The notes under the pieces: model-generated | Seen by the model: only the letters and a program-made list of their open reading frames with translations | Told to the model about the DNA's origin: nothing | Databases searched by the model: none | Source of the DNA: Glycomyces albidus | GTDB lineage: Bacteria; Actinomycetota; Actinomycetes; Mycobacteriales; Micromonosporaceae | DNA: 64,000 nucleotides | Direction of reading: 5' to 3' | Assembly (NCBI RefSeq): GCF_009451885.1 | Contig: NZ_WIAO01000001.1 | Location: 1-64,000, forward strand | Part shown: positions 32,605 to 41,258 of the stretch, piece by piece | Layout of the letters: each line of letters opens with the position of its first letter | Position numbering within the stretch: the stretch's first letter is position 1 | Translations under genes and position numbers: made by a program

Positions 32605-33405
32605 ATGCGCACGATCGCCACCGTCAACGTCAACGGAGTCCGGGCCGCGGCCAAGAAGGGCCTGGTCGAATGGCTCGCCAACGTCGAAGCGGACGTGGTG
32701 CTGCTCCAGGAGGTCCGCGCCGACGACACGCAGATCCCCGTCGACGCGGCCCAGGCCGGCGGCTGGCACTGGCTGCTGGCGCCCTCGCTGACGGCCAAGG
32801 GCCGCGCCGGCGTGGCCGTCCTCACCCGCGACGCGCCGGAGGCGACCCGGATCGGGTTCGGCTCCGAGGAGTTCGACGGGTCCGGCCGGTACGCCGAGGC
32901 CGACCTGCCGGGCCTGACCGTCGCCTCCCTGTACCTGCCCTCGGGCGAGACCGACACGCCCCGCCAGGAGGAGAAGGAGCGGTTCATGGCCGCCTTCGCC
33001 GACTACCTGGTCGAGGCCGCGGCCAAGGCCCGCGCGCAGGGCCGGGAGTACCTGGTGTGCGGGGACTGGAACATCGCGCACGCCGAAGCGGACCTGAAGA
33101 ACTGGAAGGCCAACAAGAAGACCGCCGGGTTCCTGCCCCAGGAGCGGGCCTGGCTGACCGACGTGTACGACGCGCGCGGGTTCGTCGACGTCGTCCGGGC
33201 CCTGCACCCGGGCGTCGAGGGCCCCTACTCGTGGTGGTCGTTCCGGGGCCGGGCCTTCGACAACGACGCCGGCTGGCGCATCGACCTGCACGTGGCCACC
33301 CCCGGCCTGGCCGCCAAGGCCACCAAGGCGTGGGTCGACCGCGCCCCCGCGCACGACCAGCGCTGGTCCGACCACGCGCCGGTCCTGGTCACCTACGACC
33401 ACTAG
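32605..33405 (+). CDS. xthA: Exodeoxyribonuclease III (paralogue 2)
   Basis: 266 residues. EEP motifs: ATVNVNGVRAAAKKG, VVLLQEVRADDTQIP (catalytic E), SLYLPSGETDTPRQ, CGDWNIAHAEADLKNWKANKKTAGF, YSWWSFRGRAFDNDAGWRID (shown in parts), and WSDHAPVLVTYDH. The spacing and the NWKANKK block fit the ExoA/XthA branch better than paralogue 1. It cleaves at abasic sites and trims 3' ends. A helicase gene follows 60 bases downstream on the same strand. Confidence 0.93.
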   Translation: MRTIATVNVNGVRAAAKKGLVEWLANVEADVVLLQEVRADDTQIPVDAAQAGGWHWLLAPSLTAKGRAGVAVLTRDAPEATRIGFGSEEFDGSGRYAEADLPGLTVASLYLPSGETDTPRQEEKERFMAAFADYLVEAAAKARAQGREYLVCGDWNIAHAEADLKNWKANKKTAGFLPQERAWLTDVYDARGFVDVVRALHPGVEGPYSWWSFRGRAFDNDAGWRIDLHVATPGLAAKATKAWVDRAPAHDQRWSDHAPVLVTYDH

Positions 33406-33465
33406 CGGCCCCCGGGCCGGGCCCGGTTGGCCGGCCGGCCAGGCAAGCGGGCACCATTGGTACAC

Positions 33466-35958
33466 GTGAGCCTCATCGACTACCTGCCCGGGACCGACAA
33501 GCCGGAACCCGACGACGTCTACACCGCCTTCGCCCAGTGGGCCGAGGATTCGGGGATCGTCCTCTACGAGCACCAGGAAGAGGCCCTCCTGGCGATCTGC
33601 ACCGGCCAGAACGTCATCGTCGCCACCCCCACCGGGTCGGGCAAGTCGCTCATCGCCGCCGCCGCGCACTTCAACGCGCTGGCCAACCAGCGCACCTCGT
33701 TCTACACCGCCCCGATCAAGGCCCTGGTGTCGGAGAAGTTCTTCGAGCTGTGCGACCAGTTCGGGCACGAGAACGTCGGCATGCTCACCGGCGACGCCGC
33801 CGTCAACCCCGACGCGCCCCTGATCTGCTGCACCGCCGAGATCCTCGCCAACCTCGCCCTCCGCGAGGGCGCGGCCCTGGACTGCGACTCGGTCGTGGCC
33901 GACGAGTTCCACTTCTACGCCGAACCCGACCGCGGCTGGGCCTGGCAGGTCCCGCTGCTGGAGCTCCACCGCGCCCAGTTCACGCTCATGTCCGCCACGC
34001 TCGGCGACACGAGCTTCTTCGAAGCGGACCTGACCCGGCGCACCGGCCGCGAGACGGCCCTGGTCGCCTCCGCGACCCGGCCGGTCCCGCTGCACTACGA
34101 GTACCGCAAGACCCCGCTGCACGAGACCGTCGAGATCCTCGTCAAGTCCGAGAAGGCCCCCGCCTACATCGTGCACTTCACGCAGGCGCAGGCCCTGGAG
34201 ACCGCCCAGGCGCTGGCCTCGCTCAGCGTGGTCGACAAGGACGCGAAGGCCGCCATCGCCGCCGCCCTGGGCGGGTTCCGGTTCACCACCAAGTTCGGGC
34301 AGACCCTCGCCCGCCTGGTCCGGTCCGGGATCGGCGTCCACCACGCCGGGATGCTCCCCAAGTACCGGCGGCTGGTCGAGCGGCTCGCCCAGCAGGGCCT
34401 GCTCAAGATCATCTGCGGCACCGACACCCTCGGCGTCGGCATCAACGTGCCGATCCGCACCGTGGTGTTCACCGGCCTGGCGAAGTACGACGGCCGCCGC
34501 ACCCGCCGGCTGCGCGCCCGCGAGTTCCACCAGATCGCCGGCCGCGCCGGCCGGGCCGGGTTCGACACCGAGGGGTTCGTCGTCTGCCAGGCCCCCGAGC
34601 ACGTCATCGAGAACGAGAAGGCCCAGGCCAAGTTCGGCCTCGACCCCAAGAAGCGCAAGAAGATGGCCAAGAAGAAGCCCCCCGAGGGCTTCGTCGGCTG
34701 GTCCGAGGAGACGTTCGCCGGCCTCGCGGAGGCCCCGCCCGAGCCGCTGGTGTCGCGGATGCGCATGACGCACGCGATGCTCATCAACCTCCTCGGCCGC
34801 GGCGGCGACACGTTCACGCACGTGCGGACCCTCATCGAGGACTCCCACGCCGACCGGCCCACCCAGTTGAAGATGGCCCGCACCGCGCTCACGATCGCCC
34901 GCACCCTCCGCGACGCCGGGATCATCGTCATCGACGGCGGGGCCGTGAAGCTCACCGTCGACCTGCCCGACCACTTCGCGCTCAACCAGCCGCTGGCCCC
35001 GTTCGCGCTGGCGGCGCTGGAGCTGCTCGACCCCGACGGCGAGGACTACCCGATGGACGTCGTCTCCATCGTGGAGGCGACCCTGGAAGGCCCCGGGCAG
35101 ATCCTCGCCGCCCAGCGCAGCAAGGCCAAGGGCGAGGCGATCAACGCCATGAAGGCCGACGGCCTGGACTACTACGACCGCATGAACCAGCTCGAGGACG
35201 CCGAGGTCGACTACCCCAAGCCGCTCGCCGACCTCCTCGACGAGGCGTTCGACGCCTACAAGACCAGCCACCCGTGGGCCGCGGACTACCAGCTCGAACC
35301 CAAGTCGATCCTCCGCGAGATCTGGGAGGGCCGCATGAGCTTCGGCGAGTACATCGGCCTCTACGGGCTCCCGCGCGCCGAGGGCCTGCTCCTGCGGTAC
35401 CTCTCCAGTGCCTACAAGGCCCTGGTGCAGACCCTCCCGGAGGACACCGGCGGGCCCGAGCTCGACGACCTCACCGCGTGGCTGGGCGAGACGATCCGCC
35501 AGACCGACTCCTCGCTGATCAACGAGTGGGAGCAGCTGACCAACCCCGCCGACGACGACCAGGACCTCGACACGGGCCGGCCGGCGCGGGCGTTCACCGA
35601 CAACGAGCGGGCGTTCACGATCGCGGTGCGCAACGCCGCGTTCCGCCACGTCGAGTTCGCCGCCGCCGACCGCCCCGAGGCGCTCGCGGCCCTGGAGACG
35701 GGCTGGCCGGCCTCGCGGTGGGACGCGGCCCTGGAGGCGTACTTCGCCGTCCACGACGACATCGGCACCGCCGGAGCCGCCCGCGGCGGCGAGTTCCTCG
35801 ACATCGCCAAGAACGGCCGCACCTGGACGGTCCGCCAGACCCTCGACGACCCGGCCGGCGACCGCGACTGGGCGATGGTCTTCACCGTCGACCTCGACGC
35901 GTCCGACGAGTCGGGCACGGTCGCCATGGCCGTCCAGGACTTCTCCGACCGGGCCTGA
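33466..35958 (+). CDS. DEAD/DEAH-box helicase with DUF3516 domain
   Basis: 830 residues from the GTG at 33466. Helicase motifs in order: I ATPTGSGKSLIAAAA, Ia APIKALVSEK, II VADEFHFY (a DEFH variant of DEAH), III LMSATLG, then GTDTLGVGINVPIRTVV and HQIAGRAGRAGFD (VI). The C-terminal ~400 residues, including FVGWSEETFAGLAEAPPEPL and YPKPLADLLDEAF, match the DUF3516 extension of Ski2/Mtr4-like actinobacterial helicases. It probably unwinds RNA or DNA in turnover or repair. It ends 12 bases from a convergent gene. Confidence 0.92.
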   Translation: MSLIDYLPGTDKPEPDDVYTAFAQWAEDSGIVLYEHQEEALLAICTGQNVIVATPTGSGKSLIAAAAHFNALANQRTSFYTAPIKALVSEKFFELCDQFGHENVGMLTGDAAVNPDAPLICCTAEILANLALREGAALDCDSVVADEFHFYAEPDRGWAWQVPLLELHRAQFTLMSATLGDTSFFEADLTRRTGRETALVASATRPVPLHYEYRKTPLHETVEILVKSEKAPAYIVHFTQAQALETAQALASLSVVDKDAKAAIAAALGGFRFTTKFGQTLARLVRSGIGVHHAGMLPKYRRLVERLAQQGLLKIICGTDTLGVGINVPIRTVVFTGLAKYDGRRTRRLRAREFHQIAGRAGRAGFDTEGFVVCQAPEHVIENEKAQAKFGLDPKKRKKMAKKKPPEGFVGWSEETFAGLAEAPPEPLVSRMRMTHAMLINLLGRGGDTFTHVRTLIEDSHADRPTQLKMARTALTIARTLRDAGIIVIDGGAVKLTVDLPDHFALNQPLAPFALAALELLDPDGEDYPMDVVSIVEATLEGPGQILAAQRSKAKGEAINAMKADGLDYYDRMNQLEDAEVDYPKPLADLLDEAFDAYKTSHPWAADYQLEPKSILREIWEGRMSFGEYIGLYGLPRAEGLLLRYLSSAYKALVQTLPEDTGGPELDDLTAWLGETIRQTDSSLINEWEQLTNPADDDQDLDTGRPARAFTDNERAFTIAVRNAAFRHVEFAAADRPEALAALETGWPASRWDAALEAYFAVHDDIGTAGAARGGEFLDIAKNGRTWTVRQTLDDPAGDRDWAMVFTVDLDASDESGTVAMAVQDFSDRA

Positions 35959-35970
35959 CGCGGCGGCGGC

Positions 35971-36894
35971 TCAGAGGTCGCCCGGGAACGGCAGGGCGTG
36001 CCGCTGCGCGGCGGCGCGCCCGAGGTCGGCGGCCAGGTCCTTGAGGACCGTGCCGGCCAGGACGGCGACGGGCACGGCCAGCGCCAGCTCGGGCCCGGAC
36101 CCGATCACCTGGCCTTCGACGGCGCGCAGCGCCGACCCGAGGAACACGACCGCCCCGGCCAGGACCCACACCGCGACCCGCGCGATCGCCCGCGACCGCA
36201 GCAGCCGCGCCGCCGCGGCCCGGAACGCCTCGGTCGCCGGCGGGACCAGGTCGAGCGACAGCTCCCGGTAAGCGGCCCACACCCCGCGGTTCGCCGTCCA
36301 CGCCAGGGCGAGCGATCCCGCCCCGAGCGCCAGCGCCGACACCGCCGGGTCGGCGCCGGTCACGCTCGCATAGCCCCAGCCCGCCAGCGCGACCACCGGT
36401 ATGAAGGACACCAGGGCGGCGCGGCGCAGGGTCCGCGCCCACGGCGGGGAGGCCTCCAGGATCGCCTCGACGGCGTCCCAGTCGCGGAAGTGCAGCTCGA
36501 CCGCGATCGCCGAGGACGCGGCCGCGGCGGTGAGGGCGAACAGGGCGGCCCCGGCGATCCACCGCCACGGCTCGGGGTAGACCTCCGCCCAGGACGCCTC
36601 GTGCCCGGTGCCGTGCGCCAGTGTCAGGGCGGCGGTGTTGCCGACGGCGGGCGCCGCCGCGAGGGCGGCGAAGAAGTACACGAACGGCGGCACCGACACC
36701 CACCCGGTCGCGCCCCGCGCGATCCGGGGCCGGTCCAGCAGCGGCCCGAACACCATGTCCCCGAGCGGGTTCACCGCCACGAACACGCGCGCCGCGACCA
36801 GGAGCGTCCGCCTGGCCTGCCACGCCGCCGCCATCGACTGGAGCAGCCCGATCACCGCCACCGCCACGGCCGAGGCGGCCAGCCACCATCCCAT
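35971..36894 (-). CDS. Multi-pass membrane protein of unknown function
   Basis: 307 residues from the ATG at 36894, preceded by AAAGGGAC. About six hydrophobic helices are visible (for example MGWWLAASAVAVAVIGLL, PPFVYFFAALAAAPAVG, IAGAALFALTAAAASSAIAV, AALVSFIPVVALAGWGY). No transport or enzyme motif is recognised. Its upstream region carries a 22-bp sequence found again, slightly altered, ahead of the divergent gene at 37189, which suggests shared control. Confidence 0.65.
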   Translation of the reverse strand: MGWWLAASAVAVAVIGLLQSMAAAWQARRTLLVAARVFVAVNPLGDMVFGPLLDRPRIARGATGWVSVPPFVYFFAALAAAPAVGNTAALTLAHGTGHEASWAEVYPEPWRWIAGAALFALTAAAASSAIAVELHFRDWDAVEAILEASPPWARTLRRAALVSFIPVVALAGWGYASVTGADPAVSALALGAGSLALAWTANRGVWAAYRELSLDLVPPATEAFRAAAARLLRSRAIARVAVWVLAGAVVFLGSALRAVEGQVIGSGPELALAVPVAVLAGTVLKDLAADLGRAAAQRHALPFPGDL

Positions 36895-36948
36895 GCGCGT
36901 CCCTTTCGCCCGGTTCCCGACCATGGTACGGACGGACCGCAAACGCGG

Positions 36949-36970
36949 TGCACCCCAGCGGGGCCACGCC
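36949..36970 (+). repeat. Imperfect 22-bp direct repeat, copy 1
   Basis: Matches 19 of 22 positions with 37150-37171, both starting TGCACCCCA and ending CCACGCC. It lies 55 bases upstream of the minus-strand membrane gene. Candidate regulator site. Confidence 0.45.
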
Positions 36971-37149
36971 GGTCCCGGCCTTGCGGCACCGGGCCGCTCG
37001 CAGCGCCCGCCCCCGGGCCTGCGGGCCGGGGCGGGCGGCGGGACCCGACGCGACCGTGCCGGGGCTTCGCACGGAACGGTGAAGGGATCGGTCCGCCCGG
37101 CCGCCACCCGCACCGCGCGGCCGCGCCGGCGGCCCGGCCGCAATTGGGT

Positions 37150-37171
37150 TGCACCCCAACGCGACCACGCC
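37150..37171 (+). repeat. Imperfect 22-bp direct repeat, copy 2, with dyad
   Basis: Second copy, overlapping the near-palindrome TTGGGTTGCACCCCAA at 37144-37159. It ends just before the -10 box of the plus-strand gene at 37189, so a bound protein would affect that promoter. Confidence 0.5.
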
Positions 37172-37176
37172 ACCGG

Positions 37177-37182
37177 TAGCAT
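37177..37182 (+). promoter_or_regulatory. -10 box, leaderless start
   Basis: TAGCAT, six bases, GTG at 37189. Confidence 0.55.
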
Positions 37183-37188
37183 CACCGC

Positions 37189-38271
37189 GTGCCCCCACTC
37201 CTCACCGCCGACCGGTCGTCCCTGCGAGCGAAATGGACGGCCGTCCTGGCCGTGGCAGCGGTCGCGCTGGCCGCAGTCTTCTGGGACGGGTTGCGGGACA
37301 CCGCCCGCGGTCTCGTGCCGACCGCGAGCGAACGCTTCGACTGGGACGCGGCCGACCTCGTCCGCGCGGATCCCGCGGCCGATCCCGCCGCGCTCGGGGA
37401 CGGCGTCGACGACCCCGCTGCCGCCGGTTCGGCGCGGCTCGCCGCCGGCGGCCTGGTCCTCGACCTCGTCTGGGAAGCGGAACTGTCCCCGGCCGCGGTC
37501 CGCGTCGAAACGTACGAGGACGCCTTCGGCGCCGGGGTGCGCATGGCCGTCGCCGCCGACTCGACCACCGAAGGCGGCCCGCACTGCCTCAACGCCCGCC
37601 TCACGACCGACGCGGACCCGATCCTCCTGCAGGCGTGCTCGCGCGCCGACCGGCACGAGCCGCCCCGCACGACCGCCGAGGACGGCTGGCGACCCGACCA
37701 CCTCTTGCTCACCCAGACCGCGAACCTCGACCCGGGCCAGGCCGCGACCGCCCCGCTGGTCGACTACTACGGCCTCGGATTGGACCTCGGCAACAGCTAC
37801 GACACCGGCCTGTGGGGCCCGAACAGCTGGTGGCCGCAGCACTCCCCGCTGCCCGAATGCGCGACCGCACCCCGTCTGATGCTCCGCCTGGACGACCTCC
37901 ACCTCACCGACCGCTACGCCGACCCCGACGCGCACACCGGCGCCCCCGAAACGACCGCCGCACCCGAGCCGGCCTTCCCGGTCGAGGGCCGGCTGCTGCT
38001 GCCGGCCTGCATCCAGGTCGGCACGGACCTGCGCATCGACCTCGTCGCCACCGAGCCGTTCACCGGCACGGCACCGGTGCCCCTGGCCCGCTGGGTCGAG
38101 TTCAACGCCGCCAGCGCCGAACCGCAGCGGCTGCGGACCGCCGTCGCCGTCGACATCCGCACCTGCGAGGCCGCGACCGCGGACCGGTGCTCCAGCGCCG
38201 ACCTCGGCCCCGGCCCGGACGCCAACAACGGCGTCGCGAGCGACTGGATGACCGAACTCCTCGACCCGTGA
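37189..38271 (+). CDS. Membrane-anchored extracytoplasmic protein, unknown
   Basis: 360 residues from the GTG at 37189. One N-terminal membrane helix (residues ~15-30, KWTAVLAVAAVALAAVFW) is followed by an extracytoplasmic region with several Cys residues (GGPHCLNARL, LLQACSRADR, LPECATAPRL, LLPACIQVG, DIRTCEAATADRCSS) that may form disulfides. No recognised domain. Expression is probably linked to the divergent membrane-protein gene through the shared 22-bp repeat. Confidence 0.65.
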   Translation: MPPLLTADRSSLRAKWTAVLAVAAVALAAVFWDGLRDTARGLVPTASERFDWDAADLVRADPAADPAALGDGVDDPAAAGSARLAAGGLVLDLVWEAELSPAAVRVETYEDAFGAGVRMAVAADSTTEGGPHCLNARLTTDADPILLQACSRADRHEPPRTTAEDGWRPDHLLLTQTANLDPGQAATAPLVDYYGLGLDLGNSYDTGLWGPNSWWPQHSPLPECATAPRLMLRLDDLHLTDRYADPDAHTGAPETTAAPEPAFPVEGRLLLPACIQVGTDLRIDLVATEPFTGTAPVPLARWVEFNAASAEPQRLRTAVAVDIRTCEAATADRCSSADLGPGPDANNGVASDWMTELLDP

Positions 38272-38642
38272 AGCAACCGCCGCACCGCTGCGGCTCCGCG
38301 GCCGCAAGCCCCCCCACGCGCCTGGCCGTTTCCGAGGCGCGGATGCCCTGCAGCGACACCCCCGCGTCCGGCAGCCGCGCCTCACCTTCAGGACGACGCC
38401 GGTATGCGCTCGGCGAGACTCCAAGGGCCGCCCGGACGGAACCGCTGTCGGTCGCCTGTCGGTGATCTCCGCGGCCAGTCGGGAAGGCGCAGGCGGTGCC
38501 GCTCGCCCGCCGCCGATACCGCTTCGGGACCGGTCGAGCCGACCTCACCGCGTAGCCGCGGCAGCCGCACGGCCGCTCGCACCGCCTCGAAGGCGCTCCG
38601 GTCCGCACGGGCGGCCCGAGCCGGGGCGGCAGAATCCTCGGC
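38272..38642. other. Intergenic stretch with possible gene debris
   Basis: About 370 bases between two plus-strand genes. Apart from the AraC-like fragment described separately, I see no complete gene, RNA or repeat. Confidence 0.45.
38390..38455 (-). pseudogene. Possible AraC-type C-terminal remnant
   Basis: In one minus-strand frame this encodes ATDSGSVRAALGVSPSAYRRR, very like the last helix of AraC HTH domains (FRRALGVSPSAYRRRF). An adjacent frame just upstream reads GDRQRFR, another piece of the same motif, hinting at a frameshift. The rest of the domain is unrecognisable. It could be coincidence. Confidence 0.25.
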
Positions 38643-39686
38643 GTGCTCGAGGACCCCCGCCACTCCCCCATCGGTACGCCGCTCAGTGCCGCGAAGGCAC
38701 TGGCGCACAACACCGGGAACCAGGCCACCGGCGGGATCTGGGCGGTCTCGGGGCCCGGCGGGGACGCGGTGCTCAAGCACCTCACACCGGCCGGGACCGG
38801 GCACGACCACTGGCCGGCCTCCGCCGACCCGCGGCACTGGAACTACTGGCGGCGCGAGTACCTCGCCTACACCAGCGGGTTCGCCGCCGGCTACGGCGCC
38901 GACGCCGGGATCGGCGCGCCGGCGCTCCTCGCGGCCGGCGAGCGGGCGGACGGGAGCCTGGAGCTGTGGCTCGAACGCGTCCAAGGCGTCCCGGGACGGG
39001 ACTGGACCGTCGAAGACCTCGCCGAGTTCGCGAACCGGCTCGGGACCGTGCAGGGCCGGCCCCGCGCCGAGCTCGAATGGCACTCGCGCGGCTTCCTGCG
39101 CCAGTACGCGGGCCGGCTCGACGTCGGGCCCCTGGACTGGGACCACCCCCGCGCCGCCGCCCACTGGCCGGCCGACCTGCGCGCGGGACTGCGCATGATC
39201 TGGGAGCGGCGCACCGACCTGTTCGACCGCACCGAGACGCTCCCCCAGACCGCCTGCCACCTCGACGTGTGGCCGATGAACCTCTACCGGCGCACCGGCG
39301 GCGAGTTCGCCCTGTTCGACTGGTCCTTCACCGGCCGCGGCGCCGTCGGCGAAGACCTCGCCAACCTCATCGCCGACACGTTCTTCGACGGCCTCCAGAG
39401 CGTCGACCGCCTCGCCGACACCGAGACCGCCCTCACCGGCGCCTACCTCCGCGGACTCGCCCGCGCCGGGCACCGCGGCGAGGCCCAGGCCCGAATCGCC
39501 GTCGCGGCCGCCGGCGCCGCCAAGTACTGTTGGCTGGCCCCGGCCATGCTCACCCGCCTCGCCGCAGGGCGACCGGTCGGCAGCGCCGACTACGACAGCA
39601 GCGGCGACGACACCGACATCCTGGAGCGGCGCCGCCCGATCTTCGCGATGCTCGTCCGCTGGGCCCGCACCGCACTCGACGCCTGA
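38643..39686 (+). CDS. Aminoglycoside-phosphotransferase-family kinase
   Basis: 347 residues from the GTG at 38643 (CAGAAT seven bases upstream). The kinase catalytic loop is TACHLDVWPMNLYRR (HxDxxxxN), followed by the metal aspartate in FALFDWSFTGRG. The N-lobe has TGGIWAVSGPGGDAVLKHL with the ATP-binding lysine. APH-fold proteins phosphorylate small molecules; this one lacks enough detail to claim antibiotic resistance. The arfB gene starts nine bases downstream. Confidence 0.88.
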   Translation: MLEDPRHSPIGTPLSAAKALAHNTGNQATGGIWAVSGPGGDAVLKHLTPAGTGHDHWPASADPRHWNYWRREYLAYTSGFAAGYGADAGIGAPALLAAGERADGSLELWLERVQGVPGRDWTVEDLAEFANRLGTVQGRPRAELEWHSRGFLRQYAGRLDVGPLDWDHPRAAAHWPADLRAGLRMIWERRTDLFDRTETLPQTACHLDVWPMNLYRRTGGEFALFDWSFTGRGAVGEDLANLIADTFFDGLQSVDRLADTETALTGAYLRGLARAGHRGEAQARIAVAAAGAAKYCWLAPAMLTRLAAGRPVGSADYDSSGDDTDILERRRPIFAMLVRWARTALDA

Positions 39687-39695
39687 AAGCACGCC

Positions 39696-40115
39696 ATGCC
39701 CGTCACCGTCACCCGTCAGTACGAGATCCCCGACGCCGAGCTGCGCTGGCGGTTCTCCCGCTCCTCGGGCCCCGGCGGGCAGGGCGTCAACACCACCGAC
39801 TCGCGCGTCGAACTCGTCTTCGACCTCGCCGCCACCAAAGCGCTCCCGCCGGCGCTCGTGGAGCGGGCCCTGGCCCGCCTGGAAGGGCGCCTGACCGACG
39901 GCGTGCTCGTGATCGCCGCCTCGGAGTTCCGGTCCCAGCTGCGCAACCGCGAAGCCGCCGCCGAACGCCTCGGCGAGGTCCTGCGCCGCGCGATCGCGGC
40001 CCCGCCGCCGCCCCGCAAGGCCACCAAGCCCTCCAAGGGCGCCAAACGCCGCCGCCTCGAAGACAAGAAGCGCCGCTCGCAGACCAAGCGCCTGCGCCGC
40101 GACACCGGCGACTAG
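39696..40115 (+). CDS. arfB: Ribosome-rescue peptidyl-tRNA hydrolase ArfB
   Basis: 139 residues. It has the release-factor motif SSGPGGQGVNTTDSRVEL with GGQ at residues 27-29, and the basic C-terminal tail (RKATKPSKGAKRRRLEDKKR, RSQTKRLRRD) that enters the empty mRNA channel. This combination is specific to ArfB/YaeJ/ICT1, which frees ribosomes stalled at mRNA ends without a stop codon. It follows the kinase-like gene closely and probably shares its transcript. Confidence 0.95.
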   Translation: MPVTVTRQYEIPDAELRWRFSRSSGPGGQGVNTTDSRVELVFDLAATKALPPALVERALARLEGRLTDGVLVIAASEFRSQLRNREAAAERLGEVLRRAIAAPPPPRKATKPSKGAKRRRLEDKKRRSQTKRLRRDTGD

Positions 40116-40144
40116 CGCCTGTCTCGTCCTGAAGCCGGGTCGAA

Positions 40145-40162
40145 GCGCGCCGGCCGGCGCGC
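40145..40162. repeat. Perfect 18-bp GC palindrome
   Basis: GCGCGCCGGCCGGCGCGC, between two convergent genes. It could end transcription in both directions, although there is no loop or U-tract. Confidence 0.4.
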
Positions 40163-40254
40163 CCTGCCGTCGGCGCTCGGCCTGGCCGATCCGCGGGGGC
40201 CGGCCGCTCCCGACGCGGGCGGGGGCACCGGTTCGACGGCTCGCCGCCGCGGCC

Positions 40255-41025
40255 TCAGCGCAGGCGGTCCAGGCGCTCGTCCAGGACCCGGTGGAGGGCG
40301 AGGCGGTTCTCCTCGTCAAGCCAGGCGGTGCGGACCTGCTCGTTGTTGCCGCCGGGCGTCTCGTGGTCGGCGGCGAGGCGGTCGAGCGACCGCGACTCGT
40401 CGCCGAGCGCGAGGCCGACGTTGCGGAACATGCTCCGCACGTACCGGGCCGCGTCCTCGGCCGGGACGCCTTGGGCCACTGCCCACTCGGTGAGCGAGCC
40501 GAGGTACCCCAGGTGGGTCGAGACGGTGGCCGTCAGGGCCGAGTAGACGGCGAACGACGCCTCGTCGGGGATCGCGAGCGTGCCGCCGAGCGGGTCGAAC
40601 AGCGCCGCCGCGGCCGGGTGCGCGGGATGGACGACCGTGACGCTCGCACGGGCGCGGACCGCCGGGAGCGGGATCGCGCGCACCAGCGTGGCGTCGGTGC
40701 GCAGGAGCCGGCGCAGTTCGGCGATACCGACGCCGGCCAGCGCGCTCACGACCGTCTTCTCCGGGCGCACGTCGAGTCCGGCGAGCACCGCCTCGCGGTG
40801 CTCGTAGCGGACCGAGAGGAGCACCGTGTCCGCGCGGTCGACGACTTCCTGGTTGCTCCCGCAGACCCGCACGGACGGGAACCGGCGGGCCAGCGCGGCC
40901 GCGTTCGCGGCGCCCCGGGGCGAGAGGAAGAACGCCGGCGGGTTCGCTCCCGCGCACCGGCCCTCCACGATCGCGGAGGCGATCTCGCCCACGCCGACGA
41001 CCCCGACCGAACCGTTGGTGTCCAT
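40255..41025 (-). CDS. ProC-like NAD(P)-binding protein
   Basis: 256 residues from the ATG at 41025, with AAGGGGAT about 6 bases before it. The N-terminal Rossmann motif is SVGVVGVGEIASAIVEG. The dimerisation half has EKTVVSALAGVGIAELRRLL, LVRAIPLPAVRARASVTVV and EWAVAQGVPAEDAARYVRS, in the arrangement of pyrroline-5-carboxylate reductases. The usual PN(x)PxxxGxG in ProC is changed to IPLPAVRARASV, so substrate specificity may differ. Confidence 0.82.
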   Translation of the reverse strand: MDTNGSVGVVGVGEIASAIVEGRCAGANPPAFFLSPRGAANAAALARRFPSVRVCGSNQEVVDRADTVLLSVRYEHREAVLAGLDVRPEKTVVSALAGVGIAELRRLLRTDATLVRAIPLPAVRARASVTVVHPAHPAAAALFDPLGGTLAIPDEASFAVYSALTATVSTHLGYLGSLTEWAVAQGVPAEDAARYVRSMFRNVGLALGDESRSLDRLAADHETPGGNNEQVRTAWLDEENRLALHRVLDERLDRLR

Positions 41026-41258
41026 CGATCCCCTTCCGTCCCTGCCGATCCTAGTGTCCAGTGCGTCGGTGGATCCGGAGCCGTTCGGTCGGAGACGGTG
41101 CGGCTCGCGAAGGCTGCCGGAGCGGCGCCGGGCGGCCCGGCCTCCCGGCGGGGCCGAACCCGGGCCGCCCGGCAGCGCGAGGCGGGCACCGGGGCCGAAG
41201 GATGCCCGCTGACTGACAGGACCGGCCCGCGTCGGACCCCCGTGCGACAGTGGTGGCC

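Noticed and set aside
32503-35754. A long minus-strand frame opposite the helicase
   Set aside because: It is antisense to a clear DEAD/DEAH helicase with all motifs, and its peptide is low-complexity.
28149-36044. A 2,631-codon open frame on the plus strand
   Set aside because: It is antisense or out of frame to well-supported genes (ExoIII copies, membrane protein, helicase). Its product is low-complexity Gly/Asp/Arg-rich and reflects GC-rich codon structure.
38272-38642. A missing gene between the Cys-rich anchored protein and the kinase-like gene
   Set aside because: I see no complete frame with plausible codon use; only the AraC-like fragment is worth noting.
38643-39686. Aminoglycoside resistance from the APH-like gene
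   Set aside because: The fold is that of the kinase family, but nothing shows antibiotic substrates, and the neighbour is a housekeeping rescue factor.
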